Assembly: GCF_004138335.1 (NCBI RefSeq)
Contig: NZ_RYFW01000002.1
Span: 911,501-975,500, forward strand
Direction of reading: 5' to 3'
From: Peristeroidobacter agariperforans
GTDB taxonomy: Bacteria; Pseudomonadota; Gammaproteobacteria; Steroidobacterales; Steroidobacteraceae
Length of the DNA: 64,000 nucleotides
In this document: one piece after another, positions 33,355 to 41,684 of the stretch
Position numbering within the stretch: position 1 is the stretch's first letter
Layout of the letters: every line of letters begins with the position of its first letter
Notes under the pieces: model-generated
Database searches by the model: none
The model's input: only the letters and a program-made list of their open reading frames with translations
What the model was told of the DNA's origin: nothing
Translations under genes and position numbers: made by a program

Positions 33355-35937
33355 ATGAAGAGAGTATTGCAAGCGATTGCCGCGCACATCACTCATGTGC
33401 CGGAACGGCTGCAGCGTCGCAAGCTGCTGGTCCTGACGTTCTTTGCGCTGGCGACGGCGGTCTTCTGCTATGGACTGACGCAGCTGAAGTTCGACTTCAC
33501 GCTGGAGCGCTGGTTCGAGCAGGACGACGCGTCGTTCATCGCATACAACGAGTTCCACGAGCAGTTCGGCAGCGAGGACGGCGTCGTCATCGTCTACAAG
33601 GCGAAGGACGGCGATGTTTTCTCCGCCCAGTCGCTGCAGGCCGTGCAGGGCATACGCGAAGAGCTGCTGAACTACCACAAACACCTGAAAGAGGGTGAGG
33701 AGTCCGCGCTCGACCACATCGTGGATGTGGACTGCCTGATCAATGCTTTCATCCTGACCGTCAAGGACGACATTCTCCTGTCCAGCGGCTTGGTGGGAGA
33801 TACGGTGCCGACGGATCGTGCGGCGCTGGAAGATATCCGGCGCCGGGCACTGTCACAGCGCGACTTCCCGCTGAAGTTCTTTTCCAAGGACATGCAGCAC
33901 GCGGCGATCTATATAAAGACGGATTTCGGCGCCATTCCGCTGGACTCGGACGAGAAGCCCGCCTCGGGCATGAGCATCGACATGGCGCAGGAAATCGCCG
34001 CCGCCTCCAGCACGCAGAAGAAGGGGCCGCCGCGATTCAAGCCGACCGATACGGCGGATTACCTGGCGTTGAACGCCGCGCTCAAGGTCATCCTCGAGAA
34101 GCCCCAGTTTGCCGAACACCTGGAGTACTACAAGGTCGGCAGCACCATCGAATCCGAGCACCAGCTGGAAATGGGCAAGGAAGTCGCGGTGCTGTATCTG
34201 GCGGCGCTGGTGATCATGCTGATCTCGCTGCTGCTGGTGTTTCGTTCCTTATCGGCGGCGGTCTGGTCGTTCCTGATCGTCATCCTGAGCACGATCTGGA
34301 CCCTGGGCATCGCTGGCCTGGCTGGCCTGGCAGCTACGCCGTTCGTCACGCTCACCATTCTGCTGATCCTGACCATGGGCATGGCGGACGTGGTGCACAT
34401 CATCTCCGGGTACTTGTTCTTCCGTAACGAAGGGCATGATTTCAAGGCCGCGGTGCGAATGGCCTACGAGAAAGCTGGCGTGGCCTGCTTGTTGACCGCG
34501 ACCACCGCCATGGCGGGTATGTTGTCGCTGTTGTTCACCAATCTGGTGCCGATCAAACATTTCTCCATCATGTCGGCGACGGGCGTGGTCGTGGCATTGT
34601 TCCTGACGCTCTATCTGCTGCCGGTGCTGCTGGATCTGTGGGCGCCGGTGCCGAAGGTGAGGAAGGCCAATGCGGGCCGTTTTTCTTCGCTCCTGCAACG
34701 GCTCATGCCGAACTTCGCCCTGTCGCTGCAGAAGCGCCTCGATAAGGTGCTGCCGGTGGTAGAGAAGCGCCCACGAACCTTCGTCGCTCTGTTCTCGGTG
34801 ATCCTTGCGATCTGCATCTACGGTGCGTTCCAGGTGAAGGTCGACTACACCAGCTACGACCAGTATCCGAAGGAATCCAACTTCTATCGCAGCATCAAGC
34901 TGCTCGATGAACAGATGGCGGGCTCGGCGCGAGTGTCGTTGTACGTCGATCTGGGCAAGGACAACGGATTCCAGGATTCGGAGGTGCTGCGAGCGGTCGA
35001 AGCCATGCAGCGCAAGCTGCAGACCGATTACAAGAAATATGTGGTCACGACATCTTCCATCGTAGACATCGTCAAGGACGCCAATCAGAAGCAGAACGAA
35101 GGCCGTGCCGAGATGTACAAGATCCCGGACAGCCAGCTGGAGCTGTCGCAGACGCTGTTCATGTTCAACACCGCGGATCCGGAGGAGCGCGAGAAGGTCG
35201 TCAGCGAGAACTACCGTAAAGCCAACATCACCGTCACGCTGCGCACCTTCGGCTCGAACGAATACACCGATGTGTTCGCGGCAATGAAGCAGGACGTGAA
35301 TGACACGTTGGGCGTCATCAAGAAGACCTATCCCGACGCGACCGTGTCCATCACCGGTCTGTTCTCGATGGGATTGCAGGCCGCCGACTATCTCATGACC
35401 AACGAGCTGCAGAGCTTCGGTCTGAGCCTGCTGGTGATCTCGTTGATCCTGCTGATCATCTTCAACTCGTTCAAAGCCGGCTTCATTTCGCTGCTGCCCA
35501 ACCTGATTCCGTCGTTCCTGGTGCTCGGCATCCTCGGACTGCTGGATTTCCCGATCGATTTCTACACCATGATGCTCGCGCCCATCGTGGTCGGCATTGC
35601 GGTCGACGACACCATTCACTTCGTCAGCCAGTACCGGGCCGAAGTGTTGAAGGATGGAGACATCAGGAGGGCGCTGCGCGACACGGTGAAGGAATGCGGT
35701 CAGGGCATCGTGTTCACATCGCTCGTGCTCGGCCTCGGCTTCGGCATCATGTCGATCGCCAGCTCTCCGGGCCTGGCGAATCTAGGCAAGCTCGGGTTCC
35801 TGTCGATTCTCTCGGGGCTGCTCTGCGAGCTGTTCCTGACCCCCGCACTGATCATGGTGTTCAAGCTGAACTTCGCGTCTCAGCGTGACGAACGGCGCGT
35901 CGAGCCGGAACCAGTGCCCGGCAGCGCCCAAGCCTGA
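33355..35937 (+). CDS. RND/MMPL-family exporter permease
   Basis: This is an 860-residue inner-membrane protein with the RND two-repeat layout. There is one N-terminal helix (about 24-44), a periplasmic loop, a five-helix block (about 277-430), a second single helix (about 480), a second loop, and a last helix block (about 690-840). The second block contains GIAVDDTIHF (about 747-756), typical of MMPL/HpnN-like and Patched-like RND proteins. The start is ATG 33355, behind GTAGGA at 33344-33349. RND proteins of this class use the proton gradient to move lipophilic molecules. Position directly after the PKS genes and before a LolA-like protein and a barrel suggests export of the polyketide or of a lipid carrying it. 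The substrate is inferred. Confidence 0.85.
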   Translation: MKRVLQAIAAHITHVPERLQRRKLLVLTFFALATAVFCYGLTQLKFDFTLERWFEQDDASFIAYNEFHEQFGSEDGVVIVYKAKDGDVFSAQSLQAVQGIREELLNYHKHLKEGEESALDHIVDVDCLINAFILTVKDDILLSSGLVGDTVPTDRAALEDIRRRALSQRDFPLKFFSKDMQHAAIYIKTDFGAIPLDSDEKPASGMSIDMAQEIAAASSTQKKGPPRFKPTDTADYLALNAALKVILEKPQFAEHLEYYKVGSTIESEHQLEMGKEVAVLYLAALVIMLISLLLVFRSLSAAVWSFLIVILSTIWTLGIAGLAGLAATPFVTLTILLILTMGMADVVHIISGYLFFRNEGHDFKAAVRMAYEKAGVACLLTATTAMAGMLSLLFTNLVPIKHFSIMSATGVVVALFLTLYLLPVLLDLWAPVPKVRKANAGRFSSLLQRLMPNFALSLQKRLDKVLPVVEKRPRTFVALFSVILAICIYGAFQVKVDYTSYDQYPKESNFYRSIKLLDEQMAGSARVSLYVDLGKDNGFQDSEVLRAVEAMQRKLQTDYKKYVVTTSSIVDIVKDANQKQNEGRAEMYKIPDSQLELSQTLFMFNTADPEEREKVVSENYRKANITVTLRTFGSNEYTDVFAAMKQDVNDTLGVIKKTYPDATVSITGLFSMGLQAADYLMTNELQSFGLSLLVISLILLIIFNSFKAGFISLLPNLIPSFLVLGILGLLDFPIDFYTMMLAPIVVGIAVDDTIHFVSQYRAEVLKDGDIRRALRDTVKECGQGIVFTSLVLGLGFGIMSIASSPGLANLGKLGFLSILSGLLCELFLTPALIMVFKLNFASQRDERRVEPEPVPGSAQA

Positions 35938-35966
35938 ATCAATCATCGCAACTGAAGGAGATTCCC

Positions 35967-36854
35967 ATGAAAACCTACTGGGGCGCGATTGCCCGTGCAC
36001 TGGCCATCGGCTGTTTGATGGCGCCATTGCGGCTGCCTGCCGCCATGACCGGTCCCGAGATCATGAAGATGGTCGACGACGTGAACCGCAAGGCGTTCAC
36101 GACGGCGGTCGTGAAAACGCAGTTGTCCACTTGCAAGTACGAGAAGTCGGACGGCGGCATCCGCTGCAAGGACAAGCCGCGAGTGGTCGTCCTGGAAGTC
36201 GGCGAGAAGAAATACGGTGACGACAATCGCGACGGAAAATCGATCGCGCTGGTGCTCGAGCCGATCTCGGACAAGGGCGTGGGCATGCTGCGCTATGAGT
36301 ACTACGAGGCCGACCGGGACAACGAAAACTTCCTGTATTTGCCGGCGCTGGGCAAGGTGCGCCGCCTGGTATCAGGCAGCGACAACGAGGACGGCGGCAG
36401 CTTCTTCGGCACCGAGTTCTACGGTGACGACGCGCAGGCTCGCAAGATCAACGAGTTCACTTACCAGTTGCTGCGGGAAGAAACCTACGACGAGCGGCCG
36501 ACCTGGGTCATCGAAGTGACGCCGACCGCCGAGCGCGCCAGGAAAACGGCCTATGGAAAGATCGTCGTGTGGGTGGACAAGGAGCGCAAGATCTATCTGA
36601 AGGAAGATATCTATAACCGCGCCGGCAAGCTGTATCGGCAACGCCTGTACCGGAAGTACACGCTGATCGACGACGTGTGGCTGTCGCGACAGCAGACCAT
36701 GAACAATCTGTCGACCAGCCGGATCACGTCCATCGACAACATCTCGGTCACCTATCACCGCGAAGTGCCGGACGAAGTGCTGACCGAGCGCAGCCTCACC
36801 GACTTCACCTTCAGGGAAAGGAATCTCGCCCTGCTGAGAACCTATTACCACTGA
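35967..36854 (+). CDS. Outer membrane lipoprotein-sorting (LolA-like) periplasmic protein
   Basis: This is a 295-residue exported protein with an N-terminal signal sequence (cleavage near LRLPA-A). The start ATG is preceded by AAGGAGA at ideal distance. The body (EIMKMVDDVNRKAF and following; YEYYEADRDNENFLYLPALGKVRRL; YGKIVVWVDKERKIYL) matches the LolA-like family often encoded beside MMPL permeases. These proteins have a half-barrel that can hold a lipid in the periplasm. Here it probably ferries the exported product from the permease to the outer-membrane partner. It lies 29 bases after the permease stop, so it is co-transcribed. Confidence 0.8.
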   Translation: MKTYWGAIARALAIGCLMAPLRLPAAMTGPEIMKMVDDVNRKAFTTAVVKTQLSTCKYEKSDGGIRCKDKPRVVVLEVGEKKYGDDNRDGKSIALVLEPISDKGVGMLRYEYYEADRDNENFLYLPALGKVRRLVSGSDNEDGGSFFGTEFYGDDAQARKINEFTYQLLREETYDERPTWVIEVTPTAERARKTAYGKIVVWVDKERKIYLKEDIYNRAGKLYRQRLYRKYTLIDDVWLSRQQTMNNLSTSRITSIDNISVTYHREVPDEVLTERSLTDFTFRERNLALLRTYYH

Positions 36855-36884
36855 TGTCGTGAAGTCGAAGCGGAGGGGGCGACG

Positions 36885-38231
36885 ATGCCAAACCTTTTAC
36901 GATGCGATCTGCGGTGGGTCGTGCCACTGTGCCTCACCGCCGTGAATCCCTTCATTGCGCGTGCGGAGACGCTCGCGCCCGAGCCGGAACCCGGTCCGAG
37001 CTCGAACACCGATCACGCCGTGCCGGACTTTTCCATAGTCGATTCGACGGCGGAGGAGTCCACCACGGACAGCAGCAGCGGCAGTCAGTCGAGCTCACCT
37101 CTGCGTGTAACGTTGGCGCACGAGGTTTCTTACAAGGTAGAGAAGCCGCAGTACGTCGTGAAGAATCGTTCTTCGCTGCGAGTCGAGTATTCCAAGTACG
37201 TGCTCGACAATTTCTACGTGCAGCTGGACGGCAAGGCGACCGGCTTCTGGGGCGAGGATCATCGTCACGACGCGGAAGGCGAGGACTTTCTCGTGTCGCA
37301 GGCGTACTTGCAGACCAGCTTCGGTCACACGGCGATTCGGGCGGGATTTCAAAGCGTGCCGTGGGGCGAGTCGATCCTGGCGCCGATTACCGACGAGGTG
37401 AGTCCCAGGGATAACCGCGAGCTGTTCAACTTCAATCTGGAGGAGCTGCGGATCGGCCAGCCGATGCTGGTCGTCGACCAGTTTTCGGGGTGGGGCAGCG
37501 TCAGCGTGTTCTTCAATCCGCGCGCTTCCTTCAACAAGAACCCGGAGCGCGGCACGGCCTATTCCTTCGACAGATTTCGCTATCGAAGCGAGGTGGGCGG
37601 CGAGACCGATCTTTCGGAGTACGGCGCCAGCTGGAGAAAAACGTTTACGCGCGGCGACATCACGTTCATGACCGCCAGTCTGGTCGACAACGACTACGCG
37701 CTGAGCATGAACGAGGATGGGACCGTAACTCGAGAGCGCGCGCGATTCTCGATGAACGGGTTCTCCTTCAACTACGCCTTCAGTGATTTCGTGCTCCGCG
37801 GCGAAGCGGCTTGGAAGCAAGATTTGCCGTTCAACACCGCGGCGTTGCAGGTCGTGAAGCGCGACGCCGTGGATGCCTATGTGGGCCTGGAGTACCAAGC
37901 CTCCTCGACACTCACGTTGAGCGTGGAAGCGATCAATCAGCACGTCTCCGACTGGACCAGCGAAGTCGCCAGTGCGCCGCGCGACAGTCAATCGTTGCTC
38001 GTCAGCATGACCAAGCTGCTGATGCACGAGGACCTGAACATCCAGGTCATGAACTTCTACACCCAGCCGGGCAACAGCAACCTGGCCATCCTGCAGACCA
38101 CCTACGACTGGAACGACAACCTGAGATTCGGCTTCAACGTCGTCTACCCGTACACGCGCGACGAAAAGGCTGGCCTGTGGAATGTTCGTGACCAGAAGCA
38201 GGTCGCCTTCAAAGTTCAATATCAGTTTTAA
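36885..38231 (+). CDS. Outer-membrane beta-barrel protein, export partner
   Basis: This is a 448-residue protein with a signal sequence (ends near FIARA-E), a Ser/Thr/Glu-rich spacer (about 45-70), then alternating hydrophobic/polar strands typical of a barrel. It ends in VAFKVQYQF, a C-terminal Phe beta-signal for the BAM machinery. It resembles the DUF1302/porin-like proteins encoded next to MMPL and LolA-like genes, though the exact family is not certain. It follows the LolA-like gene by 30 bases. Role by context: the outer-membrane part of the export route. Confidence 0.7.
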   Translation: MPNLLRCDLRWVVPLCLTAVNPFIARAETLAPEPEPGPSSNTDHAVPDFSIVDSTAEESTTDSSSGSQSSSPLRVTLAHEVSYKVEKPQYVVKNRSSLRVEYSKYVLDNFYVQLDGKATGFWGEDHRHDAEGEDFLVSQAYLQTSFGHTAIRAGFQSVPWGESILAPITDEVSPRDNRELFNFNLEELRIGQPMLVVDQFSGWGSVSVFFNPRASFNKNPERGTAYSFDRFRYRSEVGGETDLSEYGASWRKTFTRGDITFMTASLVDNDYALSMNEDGTVTRERARFSMNGFSFNYAFSDFVLRGEAAWKQDLPFNTAALQVVKRDAVDAYVGLEYQASSTLTLSVEAINQHVSDWTSEVASAPRDSQSLLVSMTKLLMHEDLNIQVMNFYTQPGNSNLAILQTTYDWNDNLRFGFNVVYPYTRDEKAGLWNVRDQKQVAFKVQYQF

Positions 38232-38295
38232 GGCCGGCAAAGCTGCGCGATTCAAGGAGCGCGGCTGCGGTCATCCCGAGGGAGGGCGCGCAACG

Positions 38296-39279
38296 ATGAA
38301 GAGTGCAATGAAAGCGGTCGTGTGCACCGGCTATGGCCCGCCGGAAGTTCTCCGGATGCAGGACGTGGAGAAGCCACTGCCCGCGAGTAACGAGGTGCTA
38401 GTGAAGGTTCACGCGACGACGGTGAGCATGGGCGACCACAGGATCCGAAGCTTCACCGTGCCCTCGGCAGTATGGTTGCCGGCGCGAATGGCGCTTGGCA
38501 TCCGGCGCCCGCGCCGGAACATCCTGGGCATCGAGCTCGCCGGTGAAGTCGAAGCAGTGGGCGAGAGCGTGCGACGTTTTCAAAAGGGCGACCGGGTGTT
38601 TGCCGCGACATTGCAGGGCTTCGGCGCTTATGCGGAGTATCGATGCCTTGCCGAAGACGGTCCGGTGGCCGCGAAACCCAAGAACCTGACGTATGAGGAA
38701 GCCGCGGCCGTTCCGATTGGCGCGCGCACGGCACTGCATTACCTCAGAAAAGCACAAGTCCAGTGCGGCCAGGATGTTTTGATCTACGGCGCATCGGGAA
38801 GCGTGGGCACGTATGCGGTGCAGATGGCGAAGCACTTTGGCGCCAAGGTCACTGCCGTGTGCAGCGCTGCGAATCTCGATCTCACCCGATCGTTGGGCGC
38901 CGATGTCGTCATCGACTACACGGCGAACGACTTCACCAAGCGTCCCGACAAGTACGACGTCGTGTTCGACACAGTCGGGAAAGCCTCGTTCGCCGGCTGC
39001 ATCGCGGTGCTCAAGAGCGGCGGCAGCTATCTGAATTGCACTCCTGTGCTGCCGAGCGTGCAGGTCATGCGAGCGAAGCTCTCGGGCACGCACAAACTCA
39101 TCCTCGGTGAAGCGCCGCCGGAAACTGCCGAGGCGCTCGAATTCATCCGCGAGCTGCTGGAAGCCGGAAAGATCCGAGTCGTCGTCGATCGCCAGTACAG
39201 GTTCGATGAAATCGTCGAGGCGCACCGCTACGTCGATCAGGGTCGCAAGAAGGGCAACGTCGTCATCTCGATCGTCTGA
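38296..39279 (+). CDS. MDR-family NAD(P)H-dependent oxidoreductase (quinone/enoyl reductase type)
   Basis: This is a 327-residue medium-chain dehydrogenase/reductase. It has MKAVVCTGYGPPEVL at the N-terminus, a GroES-like fold with AGEVEAVGESV and KGDRVFA, and a cofactor-binding YGASGSVGTYAVQ (about 163). No catalytic zinc ligand set is apparent, so it is of the quinone oxidoreductase branch. Start ATG 38296 has GGAGGG (38281-38286) upstream; ATG 38308 is an alternative. It may act as a tailoring or free-standing enoyl reductase on the polyketide. No PksE-type flavin enoyl reductase is seen in the window. Confidence 0.8.
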   Translation: MKSAMKAVVCTGYGPPEVLRMQDVEKPLPASNEVLVKVHATTVSMGDHRIRSFTVPSAVWLPARMALGIRRPRRNILGIELAGEVEAVGESVRRFQKGDRVFAATLQGFGAYAEYRCLAEDGPVAAKPKNLTYEEAAAVPIGARTALHYLRKAQVQCGQDVLIYGASGSVGTYAVQMAKHFGAKVTAVCSAANLDLTRSLGADVVIDYTANDFTKRPDKYDVVFDTVGKASFAGCIAVLKSGGSYLNCTPVLPSVQVMRAKLSGTHKLILGEAPPETAEALEFIRELLEAGKIRVVVDRQYRFDEIVEAHRYVDQGRKKGNVVISIV

Positions 39280-39289
39280 AGGGCAGGCC

Positions 39290-40546
39290 ATGAACACCGA
39301 AGCCGAATATTTCCACAAGCTCTACGGAGCGAAGCGGCAGCGAATTACGTATCAGCCGAAGGATGCGCTCGACTATGCGCTGATGCTCGCGATCATCGGC
39401 ACGGTGCTCTGGTTCAGCTTCGGCGCGACCAATGTGCTGACTCCCATCGGCCTGGCGCTGTGCGTGTTCATGTTGTTTTCGTTCCCGATCCGGCACGGGA
39501 TCGAGCTCAGGAAACCGGTCATTCTCTCGAATCCGTTGGATGTGCTGTATTCGCTGGTCTACAAGATCCAGAACATCAAGCCGGCCTACCTGTGGGCGAT
39601 CGGCCTGCTGCTGCTGGAGAACTGTGTCATCTACCTGACGCCGCAGTGGCCGCACCACGTAAAGTGGATGCGCCAAGCCGCGCTGTATCTGTTCTACGGT
39701 CACCTGGCCGTCATCACGCTGTATCGAACCGTCATTCTGTTCTCGCACCTCTACAAGAAGGATCTGGTGCGGGAGATCCTGATGGAGTCGATCTGGAAGA
39801 AGCGCCTGGAGCGGCAGCCGAGCATCGTCTTCGAGATCTTGCACGCCTATTGCACCGGACTGCTGACGCATCTGGTGCTGGTCGCGCCGTGGTATCTGGT
39901 GATTACGCACGCGAATTTCTCGCTGGTATTGCTGCCGATCACGCTGGTCGCCGGCGTGGTGCTCTCAGTCAACTTCGCCAAGGTCATCAACGAGTGGTTC
40001 TATCGGGACCACTGGGTGGGTCACAACTCGGAGTTCGATTTCGTTTATCTGCACGGCTCGCACCACGACGCGATTCCCTCGGGGCTGATTGGCGTGGCGG
40101 GTAACGGATACCTGGAAGGATTTCTCCGCGGCACCATCGCGTTTCCGACGCCTTTCCTCAATCCGCTCATCGCGGCGCTGTACTACACCATCGAGGTGAA
40201 GAGCGACATCGACCTGCACCAATACATTCCGGGCGTGTTTCCCAAGTTGCCGAGACACATCTTCGAGATCGCACAGCATTCGGTGCACCACTTCGGACGG
40301 GTCGAGCCCTATAGCTTCGCCGTGAATGTGGATCAGCCGCACATCTCCGAAGACATCAAAAGGCAATTCAAGATGTTCCCGGCCGGGCTCAGGCAGGCGA
40401 TCGCGCTCGATGAGCGGCTGGACGGCTATCAGTGGGATAACGCGCGGTATCGATGGTTCATGGATCTGGTGAATCGATATCACGATGCGGACGACGACCG
40501 TGTGCACGCTCTGGTCGATGACACGGACGTGAAGGAGCCATCATGA
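39290..40546 (+). CDS. Membrane di-iron fatty acid hydroxylase/sterol desaturase family protein
   Basis: This is a 418-residue integral membrane protein with about six hydrophobic segments. Its histidine clusters HWVGH (about 240-244), HGSHH (about 254-258) and HSVHH (about 330-334) correspond to the HxxxH, HxxHH, HxxHH ligands of the fatty acid hydroxylase superfamily. These enzymes use O2 and a di-iron centre to hydroxylate or desaturate. Start ATG 39290 lies 10 bases after the oxidoreductase stop. A sterol-desaturase-like enzyme is known in the Lysobacter HSAF polyketide cluster, which makes a tailoring hydroxylase role plausible. Its stop overlaps the next gene start (ATGA). Confidence 0.8.
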   Translation: MNTEAEYFHKLYGAKRQRITYQPKDALDYALMLAIIGTVLWFSFGATNVLTPIGLALCVFMLFSFPIRHGIELRKPVILSNPLDVLYSLVYKIQNIKPAYLWAIGLLLLENCVIYLTPQWPHHVKWMRQAALYLFYGHLAVITLYRTVILFSHLYKKDLVREILMESIWKKRLERQPSIVFEILHAYCTGLLTHLVLVAPWYLVITHANFSLVLLPITLVAGVVLSVNFAKVINEWFYRDHWVGHNSEFDFVYLHGSHHDAIPSGLIGVAGNGYLEGFLRGTIAFPTPFLNPLIAALYYTIEVKSDIDLHQYIPGVFPKLPRHIFEIAQHSVHHFGRVEPYSFAVNVDQPHISEDIKRQFKMFPAGLRQAIALDERLDGYQWDNARYRWFMDLVNRYHDADDDRVHALVDDTDVKEPS

Positions 40547-41553
40547 AGATCGACTGGGTCGCTGAAGGGTTCTCGGCCATGCGCGATTGCGGCGAGGACA
40601 TCTCGATCGTGTACGGCCGCGTCAACAAGGCGCCGCGTGCGGAGCCCGAGTGGGTCGAATTGCCGCACGATCAGTTCGATGGCATTGGCGGCTTTGCGCA
40701 TTTGCTGCGCGAGCGGGGTTGTCGCGTGGACGAGCTGCCGGCCTTGCAGGGAGACAGCCTGACATTCTCTCGCGCGGTGCGCGGGTTGATGGCTGTTTCA
40801 CCGGCACTGAAAGTGCGAACCCAGCAGTGGCGCAACTTCGATCGCACTCGTAACGCCACCTTTCGCCCCGTCGGGCAGCGGGTCGCGTGGAAGCTGCTGA
40901 CCGAGCGCGAGACGGCATCGATCGTTGCAGCGGCCAAGAGCACCGGCGTGACCGTCAACACGCTGCTGCTGTTTCACCTCGACAGAGCAGTGTCCGCCCA
41001 GCTGACGCCCGACGCGGCGAACCGGTTGTGGATGATTCCGGTGAACCTGCGCGGAGGGCTGCGGCCTGAGCATCCGGAAACCTTCCTCAAGATGTCTTTT
41101 TTTCCAGTCGAGATGCAGGGCCGCCCGTCGGTGGGTCAGCTGCAGGCTCAGCTGACGAGTCTCAAGGATCGACATTGCCATTGGGGCTCATGGTCGGCGC
41201 TACACCTCGGCAAGCTGATAGGCGCGGCCGGCATCCGCAAAGAGTTGCGCAATCGGGATAAACAGAACAACGGCTGGACGGGCCTCTTTTCCAACCTGGG
41301 TGTTTGGAACGTGCCGGGCGCCGGCCATTGGATATTCGGTCCCGCTGTGTCGCGTGCTCAGCCGATCGGCGCGGGCTGCGTCACGCTGAATCGCTGTATG
41401 GCGCTCACCGTGCAATTGCACGAAGCGCTGAGCGATGACCTGCAGGCGACGTGTGACTTGCTGGATGCGTGGACGGAGCCCTTCATTCAAGCGACGCCGG
41501 CGAACATCGATCGAGTCGGCAGCGATCGACCCATCGAGCCCGTGTCGGCGTGA
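40543..41553 (+). CDS. Condensation/CoA-dependent acyltransferase-fold protein
   Basis: This 336-residue protein carries PHDQFDGIGG (His42, Asp46, Gly47), the HxxxDG active-site motif of the condensation/chloramphenicol-acetyltransferase superfamily. It also has TVNTLLLFHLDRAV, MIPVNLRGG, and a C-terminal SNLGVWN...VSRAQPIG segment of the same fold. The motif normally lies at about residue 130, so the N-terminal subdomain is unusually short. ATG overlaps the preceding stop (ATGA). Likely role: O- or N-acylation of the polyketide or its release; the substrate is not visible. Confidence 0.65.
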   Translation: MKIDWVAEGFSAMRDCGEDISIVYGRVNKAPRAEPEWVELPHDQFDGIGGFAHLLRERGCRVDELPALQGDSLTFSRAVRGLMAVSPALKVRTQQWRNFDRTRNATFRPVGQRVAWKLLTERETASIVAAAKSTGVTVNTLLLFHLDRAVSAQLTPDAANRLWMIPVNLRGGLRPEHPETFLKMSFFPVEMQGRPSVGQLQAQLTSLKDRHCHWGSWSALHLGKLIGAAGIRKELRNRDKQNNGWTGLFSNLGVWNVPGAGHWIFGPAVSRAQPIGAGCVTLNRCMALTVQLHEALSDDLQATCDLLDAWTEPFIQATPANIDRVGSDRPIEPVSA

Positions 41554-41565
41554 AGCGGCTGAAGC

Positions 41566-41647
41566 GGTTAGCGGTTGGCGGTTCGCGGTTGGTTCGGGAA
41601 AGGCGGCAGTATTCTCGCTCCTTTTGGCTAACCGCCAACCGCTAACC
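41566..41647 (+). repeat. Perfect 18-bp inverted repeat (REP-like) before the AT gene
   Basis: GGTTAGCGGTTGGCGGTT (41566-41583) and its exact complement AACCGCCAACCGCTAACC (41630-41647) are separated by 46 bases, which include another GCGGTTGG. The arms consist of degenerate 7-base units (GCGGTTA/GCGGTTG). It lies in the 131-base gap between the acyltransferase and AT genes. It could be a dispersed intergenic repeat, an mRNA-stabilising stem, or a partial terminator. Confidence 0.7.
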
Positions 41648-41684
41648 ACTGGCATCAAAATTCCTGGTTCAAGTGGAGGTGTTC

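Noticed and set aside
38182-38295. Upstream start of the MDR oxidoreductase overlapping the barrel gene
   Set aside because: ATG 38296 has GGAGGG upstream and gives the family start MKAVVCTGYG shortly after; the longer version adds unrelated residues.
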